A stretch of 5,473 bases of DNA from an uncultured Erysipelotrichaceae bacterium (GCA_947573745.1 CANPGX010000082.1:1-5473), one strand, 5' to 3'. Numbered from the stretch's first letter, positions 1-5,473 are shown. Notes: generated by a model from the letters alone, not told the origin. Numbers and translations: made by a program.

Positions 1-29
1 TTGTTTCAACTTTACTTCTGATTGTTTTG

Positions 30-50
30 TGTCATCTTAACTTAATGACA
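30..50. repeat. 21-bp inverted repeat, possible operator
   Basis: TGTCAT (30-35) and ATGACA (45-50) are perfect reverse complements separated by 9 AT-rich bases. The symmetry and spacing look like a dimeric regulator's operator, but no known regulator is recognised and a six-base arm can arise by chance in AT-rich DNA. It lies about 100 bases upstream of the likely apbE promoter, so it may belong to an upstream gene. Confidence 0.25.
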
Positions 51-52
51 TT

Positions 53-74
53 GAGGAATTCCTCTTCTTTTTTT
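53..74 (+). terminator. Short palindrome plus T tract, possible weak terminator
   Basis: GAGGAATTCCTC (53-64) is a perfect 12-bp palindrome. In RNA it could form a 4-bp GAGG/CCTC stem with an AATT loop, followed by a T-rich run (65-74). This is the layout of an intrinsic terminator for a + strand gene ending to the left of the window, but the stem is short and the bases just outside do not pair. It may be only a palindrome. Confidence 0.3.
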
Positions 75-80
75 GTCGAA
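72..80 (+). promoter_or_regulatory. Spo0A box-like site 1 (TTTGTCGAA)
   Basis: TTTGTCGAA is an exact match to the consensus 0A box bound by phosphorylated Spo0A in spore-forming Firmicutes (core TGTCGAA, here 74-80). It sits in the non-coding region upstream of the ApbE gene, about 70 bases before the best -10 element. The same nine bases recur at 1650-1658, also in a non-coding promoter region and also followed by a TCAT. Whether Spo0A exists in this organism cannot be seen here. Confidence 0.45.
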
Positions 81-148
81 TCATGAAATTAAAATCTTAT
101 TTTGGCAGGATAAGTATAGGCTTTTTCATGGCCTTTTAAAAATATCTG

Positions 149-157
149 TGTTATACT
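149..157 (+). promoter_or_regulatory. Extended -10 promoter for the apbE operon
   Basis: TGTTATACT is a TGn extension followed by TATACT (152-157), a five-of-six match to the TATAAT -10 consensus. No convincing -35 hexamer lies 16-18 bases upstream, which is usual for extended -10 promoters. Transcription would begin near 163-165, leaving a leader of only about ten bases before the preferred ATG at 174. A longer transcript starting further upstream is possible. Confidence 0.45.
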
Positions 158-163
158 AGGTGC

Positions 164-169
164 GGTGAT
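164..169 (+). promoter_or_regulatory. Ribosome binding site that decides the apbE start
   Basis: GGTGAT matches the right half of the ideal anti-16S sequence AGGAGGTGATCC. Aligned that way it places ATG 174 at normal spacing. The upstream in-frame GTG (165-167) would lie inside this site and lacks its own Shine-Dalgarno, so 174 is the better start by three codons. Confidence 0.5.
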
Positions 170-173
170 AGAA

Positions 174-1280
174 ATGAAAAAAATAAAAATTTTGAATTTA
201 TGTTGCATCTGTTTAATGATGTGTTTAACAGGTTGCAAGTCTTCATATGAGAAGTACCAAAAAACTTTTTTAGGTGGTTTTGACACACTGACAACCTATA
301 TTAGTTATGCCAAGAGTGAAGATGAATTTAATCAACAGGTTGATTTTATTCAAGAAAAAATGACTTTCTATAATAATTTATTTGATAAATATCATAGCTA
401 TCCAGGGATCAATAATATTTATACAATTAACCAAAATGCTGGTAAACAGCCAGTTAAGGTAGATCCTGTCATTATTGATTTGTTAGAAAAAGCTGTATTT
501 TATCATCAAGCTGTATCTTCTAAGGTGAATATTATGTTAGGCCCGGTATTATCTATTTGGCATGATTTTAGAGAAGAAGCCGGTGATGGTGGAGTGGGAG
601 AAGTTCCTACATTAGAGCAGCTACAAAGTGCCAATCAATATGTAGATATATCCTATTTAGAGATTGATAGAGAAGCTTCTACAGTTTTTATTACGCAAGA
701 GGGAGCTTCTTTAGATGTAGGAGCTATTGCTAAGGGCTATGCGGTAGAGTTAGTTAAACAAGGATTAATAGATATGGGTGTTGACAGTTTTTTACTTTCT
801 GGTGGAGGTAATATTGCTGGTTATGGGCAACGTAAAATTAAAATAGAAAAATCTGATTTAGAAACATGTAAGACCCATTATTGTGTTTCTATCGAATCGC
901 CTAAAGATGGAGCCTATAGTGATGGACAGCCATTAGCTATGTTAGAAGTAGATGGTAAGGCTGTTGTTACAAGTGGTGATTACCAACGTTTTTATCAGGA
1001 TATTCAAGGAATTAAATATCATCATCTTGTTGATCCAGATACACTTTATCCTTCTGTTTATTATCGCGCTGTCACAATTGTCACAGAAGATTCAGGTTAT
1101 GCAGATTTTCTTTCTTCAGCAGCTTTCTTGACACCTTATGAAGAGTGCCGTACAATGATTGAGTCATTAGAAGGTGTAGAAGCCATCTGGTTGATGGAAG
1201 ATGGCACAGTCCATTATTCGAGTGGTTTAGTTGAAGGAGAAAACTTTCATATTTTAAATACATCAAGATTGGGGGAATGA
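174..1280 (+). CDS. apbE: FAD:protein FMN transferase, ApbE-family lipoprotein
   Basis: ApbE enzymes move FMN from FAD onto a Ser/Thr of exported target proteins (Rnf/Nqr subunits, flavinylated reductases or electron-transfer lipoproteins), using Mg2+. The 368-residue product starts with a Lys-rich, hydrophobic signal peptide ending in a lipobox, LTGC (Cys21), so it should be tethered to the outer membrane face. Family motifs appear in order: FDKYHSYPGINN (near 68), LGPVLSIWHDF, LDVGAIAKGYAV (180-191), GGGN (210-213), TSGDYQRF (266-273), HHLVDPDT (283-290) and ADFLSS (310-315), which carries the metal-binding Asp311. The DPDTLYP form, instead of DPRTGYP, is typical of clostridial homologues. 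Start chosen at ATG 174 rather than GTG 165 from the GGTGAT site. Length is slightly above the family norm; an unusual stretch with two cysteines (232 and 237) follows the GGGN motif. It forms an operon with the next gene. No flavinylation substrate is visible in the window. Confidence 0.95.
   Translation: MKKIKILNLCCICLMMCLTGCKSSYEKYQKTFLGGFDTLTTYISYAKSEDEFNQQVDFIQEKMTFYNNLFDKYHSYPGINNIYTINQNAGKQPVKVDPVIIDLLEKAVFYHQAVSSKVNIMLGPVLSIWHDFREEAGDGGVGEVPTLEQLQSANQYVDISYLEIDREASTVFITQEGASLDVGAIAKGYAVELVKQGLIDMGVDSFLLSGGGNIAGYGQRKIKIEKSDLETCKTHYCVSIESPKDGAYSDGQPLAMLEVDGKAVVTSGDYQRFYQDIQGIKYHHLVDPDTLYPSVYYRAVTIVTEDSGYADFLSSAAFLTPYEECRTMIESLEGVEAIWLMEDGTVHYSSGLVEGENFHILNTSRLGE
1271..1275 (+). promoter_or_regulatory. 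Ribosome binding site deciding the TSCPD start
   Basis: GGGGG lies within the last codons of apbE. It is only one base from the ATG at 1277, too close for initiation, but seven bases from the in-frame ATG at 1283. This favours 1283 as the start. The two possible starts differ by two residues. Confidence 0.5.
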
Positions 1281-1282
1281 AG

Positions 1283-1528
1283 ATGAAAATCACTTATACA
1301 CCAAAAGGAGTCTGTTCAAAAGCTATTCATATTGAAGTTAATGATGGGCATGTTGGTAAAGTATCCTTTGTTGGTGGATGTTCAGGGAACACACAAGGTG
1401 TTTGTCGTTTAATTGAAGGCATGGAAGTGCATGAGGCCATTGCTCGTATTAAAGGTATTCGTTGTGGCATGAAGCCAACTTCTTGTCCGGATCAATTAGC
1501 ACAAGCTTTAGAATCAATGGTTGAATAA
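1283..1528 (+). CDS. TSCPD-domain small protein (TIGR03905-like)
   Basis: An 81-residue cytoplasmic protein without signal or membrane segment. It matches the small TSCPD family (TIGR03905/PF12637 type): opening YTPKGVCSKAI, then FVGGCSGNTQG (29-39), IKGIRCG (56-62) and the name-giving TSCPD (66-70) near the C-terminus, so it looks full length. Related TSCPD segments occur at the end of B12-dependent ribonucleotide reductases, but the free-standing proteins have no established function. Cys11, Cys33, Cys61 and Cys68 fall in the conserved motifs and could bind a metal; Cys41 is additional. That metal role is inference. Start taken at ATG 1283 for RBS spacing; the alternative ATG at 1277 overlaps the apbE stop as ATGA. 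Either way it is translationally close-coupled to apbE and ends just before a terminator, so the two are one transcript. Confidence 0.9.
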   Translation: MKITYTPKGVCSKAIHIEVNDGHVGKVSFVGGCSGNTQGVCRLIEGMEVHEAIARIKGIRCGMKPTSCPDQLAQALESMVE

Positions 1529-1531
1529 TAC

Positions 1532-1563
1532 TAGGGAATACAGGTGTATTCCCTATTTTTCTT
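1532..1563 (+). terminator. Intrinsic terminator of the apbE-TSCPD operon
   Basis: TAGGGAATAC (1532-1541) and GTATTCCCTA (1546-1555) form a perfect 10-bp stem around an AGGT loop, followed at once by TTTTTCTT (1556-1563). It begins three bases after the TAA of the TSCPD gene. This is a textbook Rho-independent terminator and separates the operon from the surface-protein gene. Confidence 0.93.
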
Positions 1564-1602
1564 ATGAAACTTCTTATTTTACAGAAATTATTAAAGAATG
1601 AG

Positions 1603-1631
1603 ATGACAAATGACGATTCTTGTTCTATACT
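1603..1631 (+). promoter_or_regulatory. Sigma-A-type promoter for the surface-protein gene
   Basis: ATGACA (1603-1608, five of six to TTGACA) and TATACT (1626-1631, five of six to TATAAT) are exactly 17 bases apart. Transcription would start near 1638, giving a leader of about 50 bases. A shifted alternative, ATGACG (1610-1615) with TATTAT (1633-1638), also has 17-base spacing, so the exact start is uncertain. The region directly follows the upstream operon's terminator. Confidence 0.6.
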
Positions 1632-1649
1632 ATATTATATATTCAATAA

Positions 1650-1658
1650 TTTGTCGAA
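1650..1658 (+). promoter_or_regulatory. Spo0A box-like site 2 (TTTGTCGAA)
   Basis: A second exact TTTGTCGAA, followed by ATCAT. If the promoter at 1603-1631 is right, the box lies at about +12 to +20, a position that normally means repression when Spo0A binds. It is 31 bases before the start codon. The identical nine bases occur at 72-80 before apbE. Confidence 0.5.
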
Positions 1659-1678
1659 ATCATAAAGTTGAAAGTATG

Positions 1679-1684
1679 AGGAGG
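1679..1684 (+). promoter_or_regulatory. Strong ribosome binding site
   Basis: AGGAGG is a full Shine-Dalgarno core with five bases to ATG 1690. It fixes the start of the large surface-protein gene, which also begins there with a typical MKKK signal-peptide N-terminus. Confidence 0.85.
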
Positions 1685-1689
1685 AAAAT

Positions 1690-4600
1690 ATGAAAAAGAA
1701 AATTCTTTTGATTTTTTTCGCAATGTCAATGGTATTGACTGTGATGTCTGGTTTTTCTCATCAAGCATTTAAAGACGTTGTAGCAGAGGCTACGGATGAT
1801 GAAACATCAGATGAGTATCAACCCCCAAAGCATGAAGAAGGGAAAATTCATGTTAATGGGTATTATACAGTAGGAAATGACGGGGCATTAATGGCCAATC
1901 TTGAGTGGACTTATCCATATACCAATCCTTTAACAGGTATTGGGGTGGACCCTGGACGTCCTTATAAATATAGAATGTGGCAGTCTAAGTTGACCAATGC
2001 TGGCTCTTGGACGGAGTGGGATACACGTTCTCCAGTAGATGTGGATAAAGCAGATGGGCAAGTACGTGTTTTAAACGTTTGTCCAACAGCAGATTCTAAA
2101 AACTATTTAAAATCATGGATGTCTATGGCAGCAGAGGATTATGATCACACACGTACAACTGTTGGAAGAGGAATCATTCAGATTTATCCTGTTCTCATTG
2201 AAGAATATAATGCTAATCCAGATAAAATTTTAAAGACGAATCCAGAAACAGGTGAGTTGACAACAGAATATCAGTATAGTGTTATTATGTTTGGAACAGC
2301 TGATGCCAATGCCTCTAAGGATCTTACAGCGGCTTCACAACAGGCAACACTAGAATTTTCTAGAGCTGGTGGAGGTTTATTGTTTGGACATGACACTTTG
2401 ACAAATTATAGTGGTGTCGGTGTACGTACTTATTTTAAACGCTTTGCTGAACCAGATTTTTTAAATATTCGTTTAGATGATCAGGGAACTAGTTATATTT
2501 CAACATATGTTAAAGTCGTTGATACCGGATTCTTAACAAGTCGTCCATGGGACTTGGAAGGAAAAACTTTAAGTATTCCAACAACGCATGTTTTGGGACA
2601 AAAGATTCCTGTAGGGAGTGCGACGAGAACGTGGATGCAGTTTTCTGATGGTTCTGGTAATGTTCAAGGAACTATTGCTGGAACACCTAACCAAATCATT
2701 GATAATTATTATTTAATTACTAATGGATCAACAGCGATGATTCAGACAGGACATTCCAATGGTAATGCCACATTGGATGAAGCTAAGGTTTTTGCCAATA
2801 CATTGATTTATTTAGCACAATCAACGGTCACGACAACAGCACGTGATTCATCTTTTATTGATGAAGCAGCGCCAGAAAAGGCCATGGGTGTTGTTGAAGC
2901 GATTGTTCCAGCTGATGATTTAAAGAATTATGTAGCGCATATTGAATTATCAGGAGGAAAAGATCACGGTACGGAATATGCTTATAAAATTCAAGCCATT
3001 CCACAAGCAACATTGGAAGGTGAACAAAACTATGGTGAAATGTGGACGTCTACAGCGACTGATCCAACGGATCCTTCTTTGTTCCATTTAACAGCCCTTT
3101 CTGGATTGAAAGGATATTATGTTAAAGCAGTCAATACAAATCCAAATAAAGAAATTGCCGATCCTGCTCAGGCAAAGGCGAACTTGATTCCTCTATCAGG
3201 GGATGGTGCGACTTATACAACACCAAGTTTAGCAGCTGGTCATGAATATTATGTTCATATCTATGCTGTGGACTATGCAGGCAATGTTAGTGAAGATTAT
3301 GTATTACCTATTAATGTGAGTGGAAGAATTGCAACTTTCCATAGTGAGGATGGTAGTGATCATCTTGATAAAACTTTATTAAATAGTAATGGTACTGTGG
3401 CAGCATTACCAAAAGATCCAACACGTGAAGGTTATGACTTTTTAGGTTGGTATACAAAAGATGATACAGCGGTAGATGGCGAAACTGTATTTAGTGAAGA
3501 AGACTATCCAGATGGTGTGGATTTATATGCCCATTGGATTGAAGTTTATGATGTGATTGTGGGTCAACGTGGACAAGGAAATGTCACGATTGATAGTGAT
3601 GATGGACAAGAAAGTCCATTCCGCAAAGGAAGCCAAGTAGTGATTAGCTATGAGGCAGATGAAGGTTATGAAGTTGCTGGTGTATGGATCGATGATGTTT
3701 ATCAACAGGCTGCTGAAAATGGAAAATTAGTGATCGAAAATCTTGATCAATCTCATTTTGTATTAGTAGAATTCGCCAAAAAAGAAGAAACAACATCCTT
3801 TGAAAAATATTATAGTGTCGAAACATCTATACAAGGGGGTGCTGGAAGCAGTATAACCCCTAGTCAGAAGATGTTATCGAGTGATCCACGTACATCGAAT
3901 TATCAAGTTACTTGGAAGCCAGCAAAAGGGTATGTTGTTAAACAGGTCATCGTTGATGGTATCGTACGTCAAGATCTTGTTGATAAAGAGGGCATGACTT
4001 TTGAAAAGGTGGCTTCTGATCATGCGGTTGAAGTTGTTTTTGTTAAAGAAGAAGAGCTTCATCAAAAGAATCATCATATTGTAGAGACAAGATTAGTAGG
4101 TGGACCAGGAAGTATTAGTCCAACAACACGTGTAGAATCTGGTGATAGCTATACTGTAGAAGCAAGTGTGTCTGATACTAAAAACTATGAAATTAAATCT
4201 GTGAAAGTTTATGATAGTGAACATCAAGAAGTGACTGGCTTCAATATTAATCAAGCACTAGGGCGTGCAGAATTAACAAATATTGAAGAAGATTATGTCG
4301 TTGAAGTATGTTTAGGACCAAAGAATCAAGCGGGGACAGTGACGATTGCAGAGGATGACTTATTAAGAGTGAATACATCTATCATTGGAGATGGAAAAAT
4401 CAGTCATTCAAAGATTGTTAAACGTGGAGATAATTATACTGTATCATGGGAAGCTGCTGAAGGTTGGAAAGTGAAAGAAGTTATCGTAGATGATAATAGA
4501 ATTTACTATAGTGAAAAAGAAAATGCAGCAGAAATGATGCTTATGCGTGCCACATTAGAAGAAGAAAATTATGATTTTAATGCTATAGGAAAAGATCATT

Positions 4601-5473
4601 CTATCCAAGTCGTTTTAGAAAAAGTTGAAACTGAACCACAAGAAGGCTTCTTCGCTGTAGAAACGAAAGTGAATGGTGCTGCAAGTGCACAAATCAGTGC
4701 TGGTAATAAAGCTATAGAAGAAGGTAGCGATTATACTGTGGATTGGGAAGTTGGGGGAGATTATGCTGTTCAAGATGTTTTGATTAATGGTGTTTCTCAT
4801 CCAGAATTGGTTCAATCACAACAGTATATCATTCATGATATTGATAAAAATTATGTTGTTGAAGTTATTGTGAAACGTGTTGTGAATATTGATAGTGATG
4901 GTGATGGTAAACCAGATGTGAATGTTGATACCGATGGTGATGGAAAGCCAGATGTGAATATTGATACGGATGGTGATGATAAGCCAGATATTAATATCGT
5001 GGATAAAGATGGCGATGGTAAACCAGATCCTATCGATTCTGATGATCCAAAGGAAAATAAGATTCCAAATGTGAATGTCGATACTGATGGTGATGGTAAG
5101 CCGGATGTGAATGTGGACACTGATGGTGATGGTCAGCCAGATATTAATATCGTGGATAAAGATGGCGATGGCAAACCAGACCCAGTTGATCCAAAAGATC
5201 CAAATCAAGATAAGACACCAGATGTCAATGTCGATACGGATGATGATGGTAAACCAGATGTCAACATCGATACAGATGGTGACGGTAAGCCAGATATCAA
5301 TATTGTCGATAAAGATAAAGACGGAAAGCCAGATCCAATCGATCCAAAAGATCCAGATCAAGATAAAACACCAGATGTCAATATCGTGGACAAAGATGGT
5401 GATGGCAAACCAGATGACCTAGATGATCTTACTAAAGAAGAAATCAAAGATCTCACACCAGATGTGAATGTCG
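1690..5473 (+). CDS. Large secreted multidomain surface protein, 3' end outside window
   Basis: One uninterrupted frame of 1261 codons runs off the right edge. Residues 1-34 are a signal peptide (KKK, hydrophobic core, AEA cleavage site before Thr35). Domains in order: a short beta-rich segment rich in Trp and Tyr (about 55-120); a DUF5057-like, class I amidotransferase-like domain (about 120-378) with VIMFGTAD, LLFGHDTL and TGHS motifs; an Ig/Fn3-like domain (about 391-545); a canonical InlB B-repeat (546-617) with GYDFLGWYT and a closing YAHW; five diverged InlB-like beta repeats (618-1063); and an acidic repeat region with calcium-binding-like loops (1066 onward). This is the layout of a cell-surface adhesin or matrix-binding protein held away from the wall by a repetitive stalk. 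No enzymatic activity can be assigned. It has its own promoter and strong RBS, and lies beyond the upstream terminator. An LPXTG or similar anchor would be expected downstream but is not seen. Confidence 0.95.
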   Translation, partial: MKKKILLIFFAMSMVLTVMSGFSHQAFKDVVAEATDDETSDEYQPPKHEEGKIHVNGYYTVGNDGALMANLEWTYPYTNPLTGIGVDPGRPYKYRMWQSKLTNAGSWTEWDTRSPVDVDKADGQVRVLNVCPTADSKNYLKSWMSMAAEDYDHTRTTVGRGIIQIYPVLIEEYNANPDKILKTNPETGELTTEYQYSVIMFGTADANASKDLTAASQQATLEFSRAGGGLLFGHDTLTNYSGVGVRTYFKRFAEPDFLNIRLDDQGTSYISTYVKVVDTGFLTSRPWDLEGKTLSIPTTHVLGQKIPVGSATRTWMQFSDGSGNVQGTIAGTPNQIIDNYYLITNGSTAMIQTGHSNGNATLDEAKVFANTLIYLAQSTVTTTARDSSFIDEAAPEKAMGVVEAIVPADDLKNYVAHIELSGGKDHGTEYAYKIQAIPQATLEGEQNYGEMWTSTATDPTDPSLFHLTALSGLKGYYVKAVNTNPNKEIADPAQAKANLIPLSGDGATYTTPSLAAGHEYYVHIYAVDYAGNVSEDYVLPINVSGRIATFHSEDGSDHLDKTLLNSNGTVAALPKDPTREGYDFLGWYTKDDTAVDGETVFSEEDYPDGVDLYAHWIEVYDVIVGQRGQGNVTIDSDDGQESPFRKGSQVVISYEADEGYEVAGVWIDDVYQQAAENGKLVIENLDQSHFVLVEFAKKEETTSFEKYYSVETSIQGGAGSSITPSQKMLSSDPRTSNYQVTWKPAKGYVVKQVIVDGIVRQDLVDKEGMTFEKVASDHAVEVVFVKEEELHQKNHHIVETRLVGGPGSISPTTRVESGDSYTVEASVSDTKNYEIKSVKVYDSEHQEVTGFNINQALGRAELTNIEEDYVVEVCLGPKNQAGTVTIAEDDLLRVNTSIIGDGKISHSKIVKRGDNYTVSWEAAEGWKVKEVIVDDNRIYYSEKENAAEMMLMRATLEEENYDFNAIGKDHSIQVVLEKVETEPQEGFFAVETKVNGAASAQISAGNKAIEEGSDYTVDWEVGGDYAVQDVLINGVSHPELVQSQQYIIHDIDKNYVVEVIVKRVVNIDSDGDGKPDVNVDTDGDGKPDVNIDTDGDDKPDINIVDKDGDGKPDPIDSDDPKENKIPNVNVDTDGDGKPDVNVDTDGDGQPDINIVDKDGDGKPDPVDPKDPNQDKTPDVNVDTDDDGKPDVNIDTDGDGKPDINIVDKDKDGKPDPIDPKDPDQDKTPDVNIVDKDGDGKPDDLDDLTKEEIKDLTPDVNV
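2047..2823 (+). other. DUF5057-like domain of the surface protein
   Basis: Residues about 120-378. The order of motifs resembles the DUF5057 family as I recall it: RVLNVCP at the entry strand, YSVIMFGTAD (196-205), an AGGGLLFGHDTL strand-turn with His234-Asp235, PTTH ending at His300, and IQTGHS (352-356) followed by DEAKVFANTLIYL. The alternating beta/alpha pattern suggests a Rossmann-like glutamine-amidotransferase fold. No nucleophilic Cys or Ser elbow is recognised, so a binding rather than catalytic role is possible. The family call is from memory of motifs, not from a search. Confidence 0.55.
3325..3540 (+). other. InlB B-repeat (Listeria-Bacteroides repeat)
   Basis: Residues 546-617 contain the hallmarks of this beta-grasp-like repeat (PF09479 type): an opening ATFHSEDG strand, LPKDPTREGYDFLGWYT in the middle and a terminal DLYAHW. 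Such repeats are common in secreted Firmicute surface proteins and serve as spacers or adhesive modules. Confidence 0.85.
3541..4878 (+). repeat. Five diverged InlB-like beta repeats
   Basis: Five tandem protein modules of about 75-86 residues: 3541-3780, 3808-4047, 4072-4314, 4363-4620 and 4651-4878. They share a pattern: V-E/N-T, then G.G.I, then G..YTV.W, then GY.VK.VIVDG and a final HxVEVV strand. Examples of the second half are GWKVKEVIVDD, GYVVKQVIVDG and DYAVQDVLING. The first copy is the most diverged. The type fits the divergent InlB B-repeat family (PF18998-like). At the DNA level the copies are not alike, so this is an old duplication. Confidence 0.8.
4885..5463 (+). repeat. Asp-rich DGDGKPD repeats, TSP3-like calcium-binding loops
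   Basis: Eleven complete units of the form DxDxDGKPD, with a twelfth starting at the window edge. Two unit types alternate: a 12-residue one (VNVDTDGDGKPD) and a 13-residue one (INIVDKDGDGKPD). They build blocks at 4885-5070, 5071-5223, 5224-5376 and 5377-5463. The two middle blocks are exactly 153 bases each: two 12-mers, one 13-mer and a 14-residue linker such as PVDPKDPNQDKTPD. Asp at loop positions 1, 3, 5 and 9 resembles bacterial thrombospondin type 3 repeats, so calcium-stiffened stalk formation is likely. About 31 percent of a middle block is Asp. Confidence 0.9.

Noticed and set aside
1..173. Search for a riboswitch or small RNA upstream of apbE
   Set aside because: No extended stem, T-box, or flavin-riboswitch-like conserved core is visible; only a short palindrome and a six-base inverted repeat are present.
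89..286. Minus-strand frame of 65 codons overlapping the apbE promoter
   Set aside because: It covers the promoter and signal-peptide region of apbE on the opposite strand, has no recognisable domain and no good ribosome binding site.
2596..3231. GSAT (VGSATRT) and DGAT (SGDGATYT) in the surface protein as ApbE flavinylation sites
   Set aside because: ApbE targets carry an acidic residue upstream in a D-x-x-(S/T)-(G/S)-A-T type motif. Neither site has the Asp/Ser spacing required, so there is no support for flavinylation of this protein.
3816..3822. A third TGTCGAA in the window
   Set aside because: It lies inside the coding sequence of the surface protein and lacks the TTT 5' extension; one chance match of seven bases is expected in a window of this size.
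4816..5361. Minus-strand open frame of 181 codons, very rich in Ile and Trp, looking like a membrane protein
   Set aside because: It is the exact antisense of the DGDGKPD repeats, where repeated gat/ggt/aat codons avoid stops on the other strand. It has no ribosome binding site, and the + strand frame is clearly the real one.
5111..5422. Plus-strand frame rich in Met, Gln and Ile
   Set aside because: It is a shifted reading of the same Asp repeats, inside the long real frame and without a start signal.
4885..5463. CRISPR-like periodic repeats
   Set aside because: The period follows codons, repeat units abut without unique spacers, and copies differ at third positions. It is a protein repeat.

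Overview
The window reads as low-GC Bacillota (Firmicutes) DNA, most likely from a gut anaerobe of the Erysipelotrichales/Coprobacillaceae or a related clostridial group. That placement is inference. It rests on AT-rich codon use, Gram-positive ribosome binding sites, a clostridial-type ApbE lipoprotein, a TSCPD-family small protein, and a large secreted protein built from a DUF5057-like head, InlB-type repeats and an Asp-rich DGDGKPD repeat region. All three genes are on the + strand.

Region 1 (1-173) has no gene I can support. It holds a 21-bp inverted repeat, a short palindrome followed by a T tract (possible weak terminator of an upstream gene), a perfect match to the Spo0A-binding consensus TTTGTCGAA, and an extended -10 promoter close to the first start codon.

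Region 2 (174-1563) is a two-gene operon. The first gene is an ApbE-type FAD:protein FMN transferase lipoprotein that should work on the outer face of the membrane. The second is an 81-residue cysteine-containing TSCPD-domain protein of unknown function. The two reading frames abut, and a strong intrinsic terminator with a perfect 10-bp stem closes the operon.

Region 3 (1564-1689) is a compact promoter region with a good sigma-A-type promoter, a second TTTGTCGAA box and a strong Shine-Dalgarno sequence.

Region 4 (1690-5473) is one continuous open frame that runs off the window: at least 1261 residues of a secreted, modular surface protein. In order it has a signal peptide, a DUF5057-like (class I amidotransferase-like) domain, an Ig/Fn3-like domain, one canonical InlB B-repeat, five diverged InlB-like beta repeats, and an acidic region of eleven complete calcium-loop-like units in an ordered pattern. 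The C-terminus, where a sortase or other cell-wall anchor would be expected, is outside the window.

Nothing ties the surface protein biochemically to the ApbE operon. The only shared signal is the Spo0A-like box in front of each, which suggests, but does not show, common control by the sporulation/transition-state regulator. I see no CRISPR array, tRNA, rRNA, insertion sequence or defence system.
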